64,000 nt of DNA from Acinetobacter sp. A47 (GTDB lineage: Bacteria > Pseudomonadota > Gammaproteobacteria > Pseudomonadales > Moraxellaceae). This document shows, piece by piece, positions 31,181 to 41,472 of the stretch; positions within the stretch are counted from its first letter, which is position 1; each line of letters begins with the position of its first letter. The notes below the pieces were generated by a model. That model was not told the DNA's origin. It made no database searches and worked only from the letters and a program-made list of their open reading frames with translations. The stretch lies in NCBI RefSeq assembly GCF_000805455.1, contig NZ_JSUS01000039.1, positions 95,096-159,095 of the forward strand, written 5' to 3'. The position numbers and the translations under genes are program-made.

Positions 31181-32011
31181 ATGGCCTTTGCTCTAGATCA
31201 GCAACACATCAAACGTATAACAGCGCTGTTCCGGCAGGCAGATAGTCTGATCATCAGTGCCGGTGCGGGTATGGGGATTGAGTCAGGTTTGCCCGATTTT
31301 CGTGGTCATCAGGGCATGTGGCAGGCCTATCCGGCACTCGGCAAACAGCGGCTCGATTTTACAGAAATTGCCAACCCAGCAGCGTTTAAACGGCATCCCC
31401 GACTGGCATGGGGGTTTTATGGGCATCGCCTGGCACTGTATCGGCAAACCGTCCCTCATCAAGGTTTCCATCTGCTCAGACAACTTGCCGAACGGCTGGA
31501 ACTGCCCTATTTTGTATTTACCTCAAATGTAGACGGGCAATTCCAGAAAGCTGGTTTTGATGGCCTGTCTATATATGAATGCCATGGTTCGATTCATCAT
31601 TTGCAATGCCTTGCAGCCTGCCAGCCTATAATCTGGCCGGCAGATGAGTTAATCCCGGACATTGATCATCAGCATTGCCAGTGGTTAGGGCCACTGCCGC
31701 AATGTCCATCTTGTGGCAAACTGGCACGTCCGAATATTTTAATGTTTGATGACATAGCATGGCTTAGCCAGCGCCAGACACCGCAACTGCAACGTCTTAA
31801 TCATTTTTTAAATAGCCATCATCAAACTGTTGTTATCGAGATAGGCGCTGGTACTGCTGTTCCGACCGTCCGTCATTTTAGTGAGCGGTTTGCCCCTCGC
31901 CTGATCCGGATTAATCCAAGGGAATATCAGCTGCCCGTCCGGGGTGGAATTGCTCTGGCAGCCAATGCCGAAGCAGGTGTGCATAGTATTTATCAGATTT
32001 TTATAGAATAA
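31181..32011 (+). CDS. Sir2-family NAD-dependent deacetylase
   Basis: 276 residues from the ATG at 31181, chosen because GGAGG lies at 31171-31175 with a 5-base gap; the upstream ATG at 31169 overlaps that site. Sirtuin motifs: NAD loop GAGMGIESGLPDFRG, FTSNVDGQFQKAGF, catalytic His in ECHGSIHHLQC, and a Zn site of four Cys (LQC, AAC, CPSC). A C-terminal GTAVPTVRHF stands where GTS is usual. It probably removes acyl groups from lysine. It is longer than E. coli CobB, so I leave the symbol blank. Confidence 0.9.
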   Translation: MAFALDQQHIKRITALFRQADSLIISAGAGMGIESGLPDFRGHQGMWQAYPALGKQRLDFTEIANPAAFKRHPRLAWGFYGHRLALYRQTVPHQGFHLLRQLAERLELPYFVFTSNVDGQFQKAGFDGLSIYECHGSIHHLQCLAACQPIIWPADELIPDIDHQHCQWLGPLPQCPSCGKLARPNILMFDDIAWLSQRQTPQLQRLNHFLNSHHQTVVIEIGAGTAVPTVRHFSERFAPRLIRINPREYQLPVRGGIALAANAEAGVHSIYQIFIE

Positions 32012-32119
32012 GTTATCGGCAAAAAAGCAAATAATTCTCATTACAGGTTAAAAATATTCACGCTTTATCCTTATTTCACTTTTATACTAAGCCCAGTTTC
32101 TCACTTTTGACCTGTCATC

Positions 32120-33466
32120 ATGCCAAATACAAACGCTAAAAAAATTCAGCCTCGTAAAATCATCATGATCGCTATCGGTGTACTGATTCTTGCCGTACTC
32201 GGATGGTTCCTTTTCAAACCTAAGGCTCAGGCACCGCAGTATATCAGTGCAGAGGTCACCCGCGGCGATATCGAAGATTCGGTGTTGGCCACCGGTGTGC
32301 TAGAAGCGACCAAAATGGTGAGCGTGGGTGCCCAGGTGTCAGGACAGGTTAAAAAGATGTATGTGCAACTGGGCGATCAGGTCAAACAGGGTCAACTGAT
32401 TGCACAAATCGACTCCATCCGGCAAGAGAACGAACTCAAGACAGCCGAAGCCAATATCAAGAATCAACAGGCCCAACTGGCTGTACAACAAGCCAATCTG
32501 GCAAAAGTAGAAGCTGAATATAAACGTCAACAGGCCATGTACAGTCAAGATGCAACCTCTCGTGCTGAACTGGAAGCGGCTTTAGCCAACTTTAAAACCG
32601 CACAGGCTCAAATTGCCTCGATTAATGCACAGATCGAGCAGTCGCGCCTGACCTTGGCCACCACCAAGGAAGATCTCGGCTATACCCGTATTGTTGCACC
32701 GATGGACGGCACCATTGTGGCGATCGTGACGGAAGAAGGCCAGACTGTAAACGCAAACCAGACCGCGCCAACCATTGTAAAACTGGCGAAACTCGACACC
32801 ATGACCATCAAGGCACAAATTTCCGAGGCCGATGTCATGAAGGTGGAGAAAGGCCAAACCGTATATTTCACCACACTGGGCAACAGTGACAAGAAACATT
32901 ATGCCAAATTGCGTCAGGTCGAGCCGGCACCAAACTCAATCAATACGGAAACCAGCAGTAACAGTAACTCTTCAAGCTCGAATGCAGCGGTGTACTATAA
33001 CGCTTTATTTGATGTATCGAATGAAGATGGCAAACTCCGTATTGATATGACGGCACAGGTCTACATCGTGCTGGCTGATGCTAAAAATGCCTTAACCATC
33101 CCGGCGGCAGCAATCCAGAACCAGCGTGCTAACCGAGGTGGCAAAGCGGGCCAAGGTCATGGCCCTAGATCAGCAGAACAGGCGAAAAAACCGGATACCG
33201 ATAAGGCACAACGTCCAAAACGTCTGGAACTCAGTGAAGAAGAAAAAGCCCTGATTGCCCAAGGTAAAGCAACCACAGGAATGGTGCGTGTGTTGCAGGC
33301 TGACGGTACGGCTCAACCACAGCCCGTGTTGATCGGTTTAAATAACCGTGTCACGGCACAGGTGCTGAAAGGTCTGAAAGAAGGTGATCAGGTGGTGATT
33401 GCCGATACCTCTGACAGCTCAAATGAAGCTGCAAAACGTAGCAACCAACGTGCAATGAGAATGTAA
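32120..33466 (+). CDS. macA: MacA-type periplasmic adaptor of a tripartite efflux pump
   Basis: 448 residues. A single N-terminal membrane helix ([19 protein letters not shown]) is followed by HlyD-family domains: barrel-sandwich/lipoyl halves ([23 protein letters not shown] start, [14 protein letters not shown]), a long coiled-coil hairpin between them (residues about 95-180), beta-barrel, and a membrane-proximal domain interrupted by a charged, low-complexity insert (residues about 335-375). macB follows one base later. A TATACT about 30 bp upstream of the start may be the -10 of the pump operon. Confidence 0.95.
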   Translation: MPNTNAKKIQPRKIIMIAIGVLILAVLGWFLFKPKAQAPQYISAEVTRGDIEDSVLATGVLEATKMVSVGAQVSGQVKKMYVQLGDQVKQGQLIAQIDSIRQENELKTAEANIKNQQAQLAVQQANLAKVEAEYKRQQAMYSQDATSRAELEAALANFKTAQAQIASINAQIEQSRLTLATTKEDLGYTRIVAPMDGTIVAIVTEEGQTVNANQTAPTIVKLAKLDTMTIKAQISEADVMKVEKGQTVYFTTLGNSDKKHYAKLRQVEPAPNSINTETSSNSNSSSSNAAVYYNALFDVSNEDGKLRIDMTAQVYIVLADAKNALTIPAAAIQNQRANRGGKAGQGHGPRSAEQAKKPDTDKAQRPKRLELSEEEKALIAQGKATTGMVRVLQADGTAQPQPVLIGLNNRVTAQVLKGLKEGDQVVIADTSDSSNEAAKRSNQRAMRM

Positions 33467-33467
33467 T

Positions 33468-35459
33468 ATGACGCAACATCAAACACATTCATCACAGCCG
33501 CTACTTGAGGTCAGCAAGCTTACCCGGGAATTTCCTGCGGGCGAAGGCACGGTACAGATTCTAAAAGGAATCGACCTCAAGATTTATGCCGGTGAACTGG
33601 TTGCGATTGTCGGACAGTCAGGTTCGGGGAAATCGACCCTGATGAATATTCTGGGTTGTCTGGACAAACCCACTGCGGGCAGTTATCAGGTCAATGGCCG
33701 GGAAACCCGCCTACTTGAACCGGATGAACTGGCCCAGCTGCGCCGTGAATATTTTGGATTTATTTTCCAGCGTTATCATTTACTCGGTGACCTGAGTGCC
33801 TCTGGTAACGTGGAAGTACCAGCCATCTATGCCGGTGTTGACAGCCATATCCGTCAGGAACGCTCTGCCAGCCTGTTATCAGAACTGGGGCTGGGCGAAC
33901 GTTTGCATCATCGCCCAAGCCAGCTTTCAGGCGGCCAGCAACAACGTGTCTCCATTGCCCGTGCCTTAATGAACGGCGGCGATGTAATTCTGGCCGATGA
34001 ACCAACAGGTGCCCTGGACAAAAACAGCGGTATTGAAGTGATGCGCATCTTGCGTGAGCTCAATGCCAAAGGCCATACCATCATTCTGGTTACCCATGAC
34101 CTCAATGTTGCCAAGAATGCCACCCGTATTATCGAGATCAGTGACGGCAATATTATTTCAGACCGTGCCAATGTGCCTGAACATGCCGATCAGGATCTAG
34201 AACAGCATAGCCTGCAACGTATCCAGCAGAAAAAAACCTCAGCCTGGCGCTCTTTCTTTGACCGGCTGGGTGAAGCATTCCGTATGGCCTTGCTGGCCAT
34301 GAATGCCCATCGTATGCGGACCTTTTTGACCATGCTCGGGATCATTATCGGGATTGCCTCGGTGGTGTCGGTCGTGGCACTGGGTAACGGCTCACAAAAA
34401 CAGATTCTGGAAAATATCAGCAGTCTCGGCACCAATACCATTACTGTCTATCAAGGACGTGGTTTTGGTGATAACTCCCGGGCTTCACAGGTAAAAACCC
34501 TTGTCCCCGCAGATGCCGATGCACTGGCAGAGCAACCCTATGTAGATGGGGTCAGCCCTTCAGCCAATACCAGTGTCACCTTGCGCTATAAAGATACAGA
34601 GGCGTCAGCGACCGTCAATGGTGTGAGTTCGGACTTTTTCTATGTGCGCGGCATGACCTTCAAATCTGGCCAGCCCTTCGATAAAAGCAGCGTGACCCAA
34701 CGTGCGCAGGATGTGGTCATTGATACCAACACGGAAAAGACCTTCTTTGCCGATGGAACCAATCCGGTCGGTCAGGTGCTGTTATTGGGCAGTGTACCGA
34801 GTCGCATTATTGGTGTGATTGATGCCCAGCAGGGCTTTATGGGAAATTCTGACAGCCTGAATGTGTATCTGCCCTACTCGACAGTCATGAGCCGGATGCT
34901 GGGTCAATCCAATGTCCGTAGCATCATTGTGCGCATTAAGGATGAATATCCAAGTACTGCTGCCGAAAATGCAATCCTGACCTTGCTTGAACAGCGCCAC
35001 GGTGCACAGGATGTGTTTACCCAGAACTCGGACAGTATCCGTGAAACCATCCAGCAAACCACAGCCACCATGACCTTGCTGATTTCAGCAATCGCCGTTA
35101 TTTCTCTGGTGGTCGGGGGAATTGGTGTGATGAATATCATGCTGGTCTCTGTGACCGAACGTACCCAGGAAATCGGGGTACGCATGGCGGTTGGTGCGCG
35201 ACAAAGCGATATTTTGCAACAGTTCCTGATTGAAGCAATTCTGGTCTGTCTATTGGGTGGTGTGCTGGGTGTACTGCTGTCTTTAGGGATTGGACAGATT
35301 ATTGGTCACTTTGCCAAAGGTGTAATCGAAATGAGTTATTCAACCACCTCGATTGTGGCAGCGTTTGTCTGCTCAAGTCTGATTGGTATTGTATTTGGCT
35401 TCTTGCCAGCACGAAATGCAGCACAGCTCGACCCTGTTGCGGCTTTGGCGAGAGAATAA
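33468..35459 (+). CDS. macB: MacB-type macrolide/peptide export ABC transporter
   Basis: 663 residues. N-terminal ATPase: Walker [10 protein letters not shown], signature [15 protein letters not shown], Walker [13 protein letters not shown], and H-loop THD. A first membrane helix (about 285-310) precedes a large periplasmic domain, then three C-terminal helices of the FtsX type. It works as a mechanotransmission pump that drives substrates through MacA and an outer-membrane channel. Its ATG lies immediately after the macA stop. Confidence 0.97.
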   Translation: MTQHQTHSSQPLLEVSKLTREFPAGEGTVQILKGIDLKIYAGELVAIVGQSGSGKSTLMNILGCLDKPTAGSYQVNGRETRLLEPDELAQLRREYFGFIFQRYHLLGDLSASGNVEVPAIYAGVDSHIRQERSASLLSELGLGERLHHRPSQLSGGQQQRVSIARALMNGGDVILADEPTGALDKNSGIEVMRILRELNAKGHTIILVTHDLNVAKNATRIIEISDGNIISDRANVPEHADQDLEQHSLQRIQQKKTSAWRSFFDRLGEAFRMALLAMNAHRMRTFLTMLGIIIGIASVVSVVALGNGSQKQILENISSLGTNTITVYQGRGFGDNSRASQVKTLVPADADALAEQPYVDGVSPSANTSVTLRYKDTEASATVNGVSSDFFYVRGMTFKSGQPFDKSSVTQRAQDVVIDTNTEKTFFADGTNPVGQVLLLGSVPSRIIGVIDAQQGFMGNSDSLNVYLPYSTVMSRMLGQSNVRSIIVRIKDEYPSTAAENAILTLLEQRHGAQDVFTQNSDSIRETIQQTTATMTLLISAIAVISLVVGGIGVMNIMLVSVTERTQEIGVRMAVGARQSDILQQFLIEAILVCLLGGVLGVLLSLGIGQIIGHFAKGVIEMSYSTTSIVAAFVCSSLIGIVFGFLPARNAAQLDPVAALARE

Positions 35460-35510
35460 CCAGCAAAAATTGATCTCAGAAACAAGATACTCGGGAATGT
35501 CATCCGCAAC

Positions 35511-35641
35511 CTGAGCGAAGATAAACAAAGCTATGCTTTGTCTGAGCGAAAGATGAACAGCTATGCTGTGAATGTGGCATGCGGATCTTACGCTGCTATA
35601 ACTGCAACTCAGGTTTTGCCTACTTTTCCTTAAAAAGTAGG
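35511..35641. repeat. Palindromic and direct repeats between macB and the outer-membrane channel gene
   Basis: CTGAGCGA occurs at 35511 and 35542 (31 bp apart), each followed by a small hairpin (ACAAAGC-TAT-GCTTTGT at 35525-35541; ACAGC-TAT-GCTGT at 35557-35569). A further palindrome CCTACTTTT/AAAAGTAGG spans 35619-35641. The 278-bp gap has no gene. It may attenuate the last gene of the pump operon, or be a mobile short-repeat remnant. Confidence 0.5.
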
Positions 35642-35737
35642 TCGAGCCAAAGGCCTACCCTAAAATAGGATGAAAGCTCGATAAGACACCAGCTCGACAA
35701 TCATGCTTTTTTCAAATTATTAAAGGAATGACGATCA

Positions 35738-37138
35738 ATGTTATTCAAACAACATAAAATCGCACTTGCACTTTGTGTCAGTACATCATTGGCGGGCTGT
35801 TCTGCGGTCGTAAAAACCCCCTATAACGCGCCTGCCGTACAAGTACCACAACAGTTCCAGTACGATGCACAAAAAAATAAAACCGTGAATCTGACCGACC
35901 AATGGTGGACCCTGTTTAATGATGCCCAGTTAAATCAACTGGTCGATCAGGTTCTGGCGAGAAACAGCGATTTAAGCGTGGCAGGCATCACTTTGAAACA
36001 GGCCCGCTTACAGGCAGATTTGACTGCAAATAAACAAGGCCTTCGTACCAGCTCTACCGTTTCCACCGGTCATAGTTATAACCTAAATTCAGGCGATGGC
36101 TCTGATCGTGGTTTGTCCGCCAGCGCTGGTGTGAGTTATGAACTGGATTTGTTTGGCAAGCTGGCCAGCCAGACTGAAGCCAGTCGCTGGGAAGCTTTGG
36201 CAAGTGAACAAGACCTGCAAGCCACAGCACAAAGTCTGGTGGGAACAACTGCGAAGCTGTATTGGCAACTGGGGTATCTGAATGAACGCTATCGAACGGT
36301 TCAGCAGAACCTGGCTTCAACCCAGAAAACCTATGCCTTGGTACAATCGCAATACAAGGCAGGTGCCGTGTCTGGTCTGGACCTGACTCAGGCAGAGCAA
36401 TCGGTACAAAGCCAGAAAGCCAGTCTCAGCCAGATTGAACAACAGCGTGTTGAAACCCGTACTGCCCTTGCAGTTTTACTGCATGAGCCCGTGCAACAGC
36501 TGAATATTCAGGAACCGGCCCAGTTACCGCGCAATGCTTTGCCAAGTATCGCTGTCGGCTTACCTGCCGATATTTTATCGCGCCGTCCAGATTTACAGGC
36601 CTCTGAGTTACGCTTGCGTAAGACCCTGGCCAATAAAGATGCGACTAAAGCCAGCTATTATCCATCAATTAACCTGACCGGAAATCTTGGCTCAACCAGT
36701 ACTTCATTGACCCAATTATTAAAGAACCCTGCTTTAACCTTGGGAGCCAGCTTAAGCCTGCCTTTCCTGCAATATAACGATATGAAGAAAGATATTGCCA
36801 TCAGTGATCTTGAGTATGAAAAAGCCATCACTCAATATCGTCAAACGCTGTATCAGGCCTTTGCCGATGTGGAAAATGCGCTATCAAATCGCACTCAACT
36901 GAACCAGCAAGTGCAACTGCAACAACGCAATGTCGAGCTGGCAGAAAAAACTGAACGCTTGACCGAAGTACGTTATCGCAATGGTGCAATTGCCTTAAAG
37001 AACTTGCTGGATGCACAGGAAACCACACGTAATGCACGACTGAGTTTGGTTGAAACCAAGCAGAATCAATACAATGCCTATGTGACCTTGATGCAGGCAC
37101 TGGGTGGCAGCCCTGTAAAAGAACTACCAAAACAATAG
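35738..37138 (+). CDS. Outer-membrane efflux lipoprotein (NodT/OprM family)
   Basis: 466 residues. Signal peptide with lipobox LAGC (Cys about 20), then two outer-membrane-efflux repeats typical of the NodT family (LTDQWWTLFNDAQLNQLV at the start; LPADILSRRPDLQASELRL marks the second half). It forms the trimeric barrel/alpha-tunnel through which MacAB would export. It is 278 bp downstream of macB, so co-transcription is likely but interrupted by hairpins. AAAGGAAT precedes the ATG. Confidence 0.93.
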   Translation: MLFKQHKIALALCVSTSLAGCSAVVKTPYNAPAVQVPQQFQYDAQKNKTVNLTDQWWTLFNDAQLNQLVDQVLARNSDLSVAGITLKQARLQADLTANKQGLRTSSTVSTGHSYNLNSGDGSDRGLSASAGVSYELDLFGKLASQTEASRWEALASEQDLQATAQSLVGTTAKLYWQLGYLNERYRTVQQNLASTQKTYALVQSQYKAGAVSGLDLTQAEQSVQSQKASLSQIEQQRVETRTALAVLLHEPVQQLNIQEPAQLPRNALPSIAVGLPADILSRRPDLQASELRLRKTLANKDATKASYYPSINLTGNLGSTSTSLTQLLKNPALTLGASLSLPFLQYNDMKKDIAISDLEYEKAITQYRQTLYQAFADVENALSNRTQLNQQVQLQQRNVELAEKTERLTEVRYRNGAIALKNLLDAQETTRNARLSLVETKQNQYNAYVTLMQALGGSPVKELPKQ

Positions 37139-37162
37139 CCTTAGTGCTATTGTTTCGCGCTA

Positions 37163-37579
37163 TTATTCTTTCACCAGATCTGGATTATTCTGGATCTGCT
37201 GAATCCGTTTAATCTTGTCCTGATCATCAAAAACAACTTCATACGAAAGTTTCTGACCATTGAAATACAACTCGGTTGGAGAGCCAATCACTTCCCATAG
37301 ACCAATGGTGGCAATATCCGCAGTCGTGTGCCATAGGGTACGGCTGATTCTGGCTACTTTTGAGTAGCCTTGCTGGAAGGTATAAATCTCTTTACGTTCG
37401 CCATTTACGGTTTCTGAAGTGACGGGTGCGCCCAATTCAGAAATCACATAATTTCGATGTTTGCCTACCTCAAGAACCGCCATATTCTTTTTATGCGGCT
37501 GATTACTTGCCATCACTGCGGCACAACCTTGAAGTGAAAGAAGAGTGACCAATCCTAAAACAACTGCTATTTTCTTCAC
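37163..37579 (-). CDS. Small lipoprotein of unknown function
   Basis: 138 residues. Lipobox LQGC (Cys about 19). Residues about 38-75 (VGKHRNYVISELGAPVTSE, KEIYTFQQG) resemble the short BamE/SmpA-like fold (helix, then a strand bearing GxP). It is convergent with the efflux channel gene, whose stop is 24 bp away. No neighbour suggests a pathway. Confidence 0.75.
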   Translation of the reverse strand: MKKIAVVLGLVTLLSLQGCAAVMASNQPHKKNMAVLEVGKHRNYVISELGAPVTSETVNGERKEIYTFQQGYSKVARISRTLWHTTADIATIGLWEVIGSPTELYFNGQKLSYEVVFDDQDKIKRIQQIQNNPDLVKE

Positions 37580-37877
37580 GTTTTAACCTACCCCGAAAGC
37601 TAAAAAATAATATATTTATCGACATTCTCTTTAGAATTTTCGATTCAACAAAAAACCAGCATTAATTAGCATATAAAGGATGAGATGACAAATGATTAGT
37701 TATACTTGTTGATATATTTTCAATAGATCACCCATTGTTAAATTAAATATACGATCAAAGTTTATAAAGTGATGTTGTTCATAGCTTTTGTGTTGACGCA
37801 AATATTGCTGTTGCATATGCTGATCAAAACAAGATAGAAAATCCGATTAATTATATTTACAAAATAGAGTTCAAAAG

Positions 37878-38726
37878 ATGAGTTACGAAGCTAAAGTATT
37901 CAATGTAATGATAGCCTCTCCTGGAGATGTTGCATCTGAAAGGACAATCATTCGTGACGTAATATATGAGTGGAATGCTGTGCACTCAAAATCACGGAAT
38001 ATTGTTTTATTGCCTGTTGGATGGGAATCTCACTCATCTCCTGAAATGGGTGCATCCCCTCAAGAAATCATAAATAATCAAGTTTTAGATAAATGTGACT
38101 TTCTTGTTGGTGTTTTTTGGACTCGCATTGGAACACCTACCACAGAATATGCTAGCGGTACAGTTGAGGAAATCGAAAAACATATAGCCACAGGTAAACC
38201 AGCTATGCTTTATTTTTCCAGTCAGCCTGTTGTAATGGATACTGTTGATTCAAATCAATATGCTGAATTAAGTAAGTTTAAAAAAAATTGTCAAACTCGT
38301 GGATTATATGAAGGTTATGATAGCCAGTCTGACTTCAAAGATAAATTTTATCGCCATCTCCAGCTTAAAATTAATGAACATTCTTTATTTCAATTCGAAG
38401 TAAGCGGCTCATTACCACATCAAATTGAAGTGGTAAAATCTAAAACCTCACTTCCGACTTTATCAAATGAGGCCCGTGTATTACTTAAAGAAGCAAGCCT
38501 CGATAGCAACGGTACTATTATTTCCCTAAGATATATAGGGGGTGAGGACATTCAAACTAATGGTAAAAATTTGATTTCATCACAACATCCAAGAGAGGTT
38601 GCCCGTTGGAAATCAGCTATTCAGGAACTTAAATATGAAAATTTAATTGAAGACCCCAGCCACAAAGGTGAAATATTTAGAATCACTAATCTCGGTTATC
38701 AAATCTCAGATATGATCGAATTGTAA
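37878..38726 (+). CDS. DUF4062 domain protein
   Basis: 282 residues. Residues about 5-165 match DUF4062: FNVMIASPGDVASERTIIRD, LLPVGWESHSSPEMG, and CDFLVGVFWTRIGTPT, followed by GTVEEIEKHIATGKPAMLYF. This fold is TIR-like and is usually the N-terminal module of larger signalling or NTPase proteins. Here it is followed only by a C-terminal part of about 90 residues that looks like a winged helix (VARWKSAIQELKYENLIED...ITNLGYQI). It is AT-rich compared with both flanks and stands alone, which suggests horizontal gain. A defence-related role is a guess from the domain's usual company. Confidence 0.78.
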   Translation: MSYEAKVFNVMIASPGDVASERTIIRDVIYEWNAVHSKSRNIVLLPVGWESHSSPEMGASPQEIINNQVLDKCDFLVGVFWTRIGTPTTEYASGTVEEIEKHIATGKPAMLYFSSQPVVMDTVDSNQYAELSKFKKNCQTRGLYEGYDSQSDFKDKFYRHLQLKINEHSLFQFEVSGSLPHQIEVVKSKTSLPTLSNEARVLLKEASLDSNGTIISLRYIGGEDIQTNGKNLISSQHPREVARWKSAIQELKYENLIEDPSHKGEIFRITNLGYQISDMIEL

Positions 38727-38936
38727 ATATAATCAGTATTAGCTGACTTGTGGTAATTTCAAACATCAAAGCAATCTATAAATGTCGGGAGAAATTGTTC
38801 AAAATTGATTAAAATAATGTTTTCATCCGAATAAAATTGCTAAATATATTCCCAAAATGATATTGGACTTGTTTTGTACTGTAGAAATTCTTTTCGGAAC
38901 AGAAATACTATTTAGAAATTTGGAGATAATAAAAAC

Positions 38937-38962
38937 AAAGCCGCTATAAAGCGGCTTTATTT
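38937..38962 (-). terminator. fabI terminator
   Basis: Arms AAAGCCGC and GCGGCTTT, 6-base loop, then TGTTTTTATT-like T-rich DNA on the minus strand, 20 bp after the fabI stop. Confidence 0.8.
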
Positions 38963-38982
38963 AATAATTTAGAGCAAGCTAA

Positions 38983-39786
38983 TTATTCATCATCCATTAT
39001 GCTTTGGCTCATACCCACCGTATTAAAGCCACCATCAACATACAAGATTTCACCCGTAATGCCTGAAGCCCACGGCGAGCACAGGAACAATGCAGCATTG
39101 CCCACTTCTTCAATGGTCACATTACGTTTGAGTGGCGCAATCTTTTCATTGGCATCTAACATTTTACGGAAAGACTTGATGCCTGATGCTGCCAAAGTAC
39201 GGATTGGGCCCGCAGAAATTGCATTCACACGAATACCGTCTACACCCAGGCTTGATGCCAAATAACGAACGCCGGCTTCTAACGATGCTTTGGCCATACC
39301 CATCACGTTATAGTTTGGCATCACACGCTCAGAACCCTGATAAGTCAAGGTCAATAAACAACCTTGGCGTGCTTGTAATAATGGTTTTGCCGCTCGAGCC
39401 ATCGCAACAAAGCTATAGGCACTAATGTCATGGGCAATTTTAAAACCGTCACGATCGGTCACGTCAGTAAAGTCACCATCAAGCGTATGCGCGGGTGCAA
39501 AACCAATTGAATGCACTACACCATCCAGGCCATCCCAGTGTTTTGCCAATTCAACAAAAGTGTTGTCGATTTCTGCATCAACAGCAACATCACAAGGGAA
39601 AACCAAAGTTGAACCAAACTGTGCAGCAAACTCATCAACACGTTTTTTCAGCTTTTCATTTGGATAAGTAAACGCCAGCTCCGCACCTTCACGATGCAGG
39701 GCAGTAGCAATACCGTAAGCAATGGATAATTTACTTGCAATACCGGCAATTAAAAAACGTTTACCAGCTAAAAGTCCTTGTGACAT
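38983..39786 (-). CDS. fabI: Enoyl-ACP reductase (NADH)
   Basis: 267 residues from the ATG at 39786 ([15 protein letters not shown]), the family-typical start. It reduces the trans-2-enoyl-ACP double bond in each fatty-acid elongation cycle. Atypical SDR: cofactor motif [20 protein letters not shown], and the catalytic pair Tyr and Lys in the YNVMGMAK segment (Y-x6-K). The Gly that in E. coli FabI confers triclosan sensitivity when unmutated is present in SIGF. A C-terminal tail SQSIMDDE follows. The longer upstream frame has no family support. Confidence 0.97.
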   Translation of the reverse strand: MSQGLLAGKRFLIAGIASKLSIAYGIATALHREGAELAFTYPNEKLKKRVDEFAAQFGSTLVFPCDVAVDAEIDNTFVELAKHWDGLDGVVHSIGFAPAHTLDGDFTDVTDRDGFKIAHDISAYSFVAMARAAKPLLQARQGCLLTLTYQGSERVMPNYNVMGMAKASLEAGVRYLASSLGVDGIRVNAISAGPIRTLAASGIKSFRKMLDANEKIAPLKRNVTIEEVGNAALFLCSPWASGITGEILYVDGGFNTVGMSQSIMDDE

Positions 39787-39880
39787 CTTATTCTCACTCG
39801 AAAAATTTTCACCACATGATGCCAAGATTCCAGCGCTTGCGGAATTGCATAATCCACCTTTTTTACAATCTTGCATAAAA

Positions 39881-39906
39881 AAATCGCCTTCATATGAAGA
39901 CGATTT
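39881..39906 (-). terminator. Terminator after the Bax-inhibitor-1 family gene
   Basis: Arms AAATCGCCTTC and GAAGACGATTT (one G-T pair) around ATAT, with a run of T on the minus strand. It lies 24 bp beyond the restored stop of the frameshifted gene. Confidence 0.75.
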
Positions 39907-39929
39907 GTATTTTCTACGTCAATCAGAGC

Positions 39930-40663
39930 TTAATCATCACCGCGCAGCAGACTGAGTAAACGCAGGAATGAGTAATACATCCACACCAGTGTCGCCAATA
40001 AGGCAATGGCACAGATCCATTCAAATGCTTTGGGTGCACGTTGTGCCGCCGCCGTTTCAATCAGGTCAAAGTCCAGAATCAGGTTTAATGAGGCAATCAC
40101 CGCAACAAAAGCAGCAAAGCCAATCCCAACCAGTTACTTTCAAAGATATAGGGAATGCTCGAACCAAAGGCCAAACGCAAGATGATCTGTACCACAAACA
40201 CCAAGGCAATGGCGATTGATGCAGAAATCACAACCGCCTTAAACTTTTCAGTGGCACGAATGATCTGAAATTTATATAACGCAAACAGCACCAGAGTGGT
40301 GACAAAAGTGGCCAGTAATGCCTGTAACGGAACACCGGGATATTTCAACTGGAAAATAAACGAGATACCACCTAGAAAAGCCCCTTCAAACAGGGCATAA
40401 GGAATCGCTAAAGCCGGCGCGGTATTGCTTTTAAATGTGGTCACCAGTGCTAGGATAAAACCACCGATTGCACCAATAATCGTTGCAGCGTAGGCAACCG
40501 ACAGGTTGGCAGTCATCGCACAGTAGAAAAATAGGGCCATTCCTAAAACGGCAGCAATCACTGTGAGCAGGACTGATTTTTGAATTGCCCCCTGAATGGT
40601 CATTGGCGCAGCCAGATCCTGATAGGTTTCTACCCGCGTTAAAATGGGGTTAGTACTTTGCAT
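39930..40663 (-). pseudogene. Bax inhibitor-1/YccA-family membrane protein, frameshifted
   Basis: The family usually has about 230-245 residues and seven membrane helices. The first frame (MQSTNPILTRVETYQDLAAP...) reads well to FESN near 40135, then shifts into WLGLALLLLLR and stops. The other frame continues exactly where the family should (VGIGFAAFVAVIASLNLILD, then DLIETAAAQRAPKAFEW and a final helix ending LLRGDD) to a stop at 39930. One missing base around 40131-40134 (AACTGG where AACCTGG would restore 244 codons) explains this. It is either a true recent pseudogene or an assembly error; the tail is otherwise undamaged. Confidence 0.85.
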
Positions 40664-40744
40664 GGACACTCTCTTTTTTATAGTTTGCAATTAAAACCCG
40701 AGTTTAAGCGATTTTTTGATCAGGCCCAAATTTTTAGCGCATTA

Positions 40745-40768
40745 AAAAAGGAGCCTAAGCCCCTTTTA
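40745..40768 (-). terminator. Probable orn terminator
   Basis: On the minus strand AAAAGGGGCTTAGGCTCCTTTTTT forms a stem of about 8 bp (AAAAGGAGCC-type pairing with a small bulge) with a T run, about 20 bp past the orn stop. Confidence 0.5.
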
Positions 40769-40787
40769 TGTATCACTCAATCATCGA

Positions 40788-41348
40788 TTACTTATCGTGA
40801 TTCATGATAAAAAAGTATTCACGATAGTATTTCAGTTCTGCAATCGAATCACGGATATCATCCATCGCCAAATGCGATGCATTTTTCTTTAAACCATTCA
40901 TGATTTCGGGTCTCCAGCGTTTCGCCAGCTCTTTTACCGAAGACACGTCCAGATTACGATAATGGAAAAATTGTTCCAGCTCGGGCATCAGACGATGCAG
41001 GAAACGGCGGTCCTGGCAAATCGAGTTACCGCACATCGGTGAAGATTTCGGATTGACCCATTTTTTCAAAAATTCGAGGGTTTGCTGCTCTGCATCCTGT
41101 GCTGTCAGTTTACTACGGCGCACACGTTCAATCAGGCCAGACTGACCATGTTGCTTGGTATTCCACTCATCCATTGCATTTAGAATCAGGTCAGATTGAT
41201 GTACCGCTAAAACAGGCCCTTCCGCCAGGATATTTAAATGATCATCTGTAATAATGGTTGCAATTTCAATGATCTTGTCATTATCGGTATCAAGACCGGT
41301 CATTTCCAGATCGATCCAAATTAATCGTGTATCAGGGGTACTGCTCAT
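40788..41348 (-). CDS. orn: Oligoribonuclease
   Basis: 186 residues from the ATG at 41348 ([20 protein letters not shown]). DnaQ-type 3'-5' exonuclease that degrades 2-5-nt RNAs, including pGpG from c-di-GMP breakdown. DEDDh motifs: [19 protein letters not shown], and [11 protein letters not shown]. Divergent from rsgA, a common arrangement in gamma-proteobacteria. Upstream in-frame starts are unsupported. Confidence 0.96.
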   Translation of the reverse strand: MSSTPDTRLIWIDLEMTGLDTDNDKIIEIATIITDDHLNILAEGPVLAVHQSDLILNAMDEWNTKQHGQSGLIERVRRSKLTAQDAEQQTLEFLKKWVNPKSSPMCGNSICQDRRFLHRLMPELEQFFHYRNLDVSSVKELAKRWRPEIMNGLKKNASHLAMDDIRDSIAELKYYREYFFIMNHDK

Positions 41349-41472
41349 GGATGGCGATTCTAAAGTGCTTAAAAACATCAATAGTAGCAAATTAATTACA
41401 TCTTGGCTGTAATTCTATAGCGGCTTCGTGCTATTTTTGCTGTCTTCAAAGTGTGGATTTTTTGGGATATGA

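Noticed and set aside
39787..39876. Thirty-residue N-terminal extension of FabI
   Set aside because: The family starts at [10 protein letters not shown]; the extension overlaps leader DNA and has no homology.
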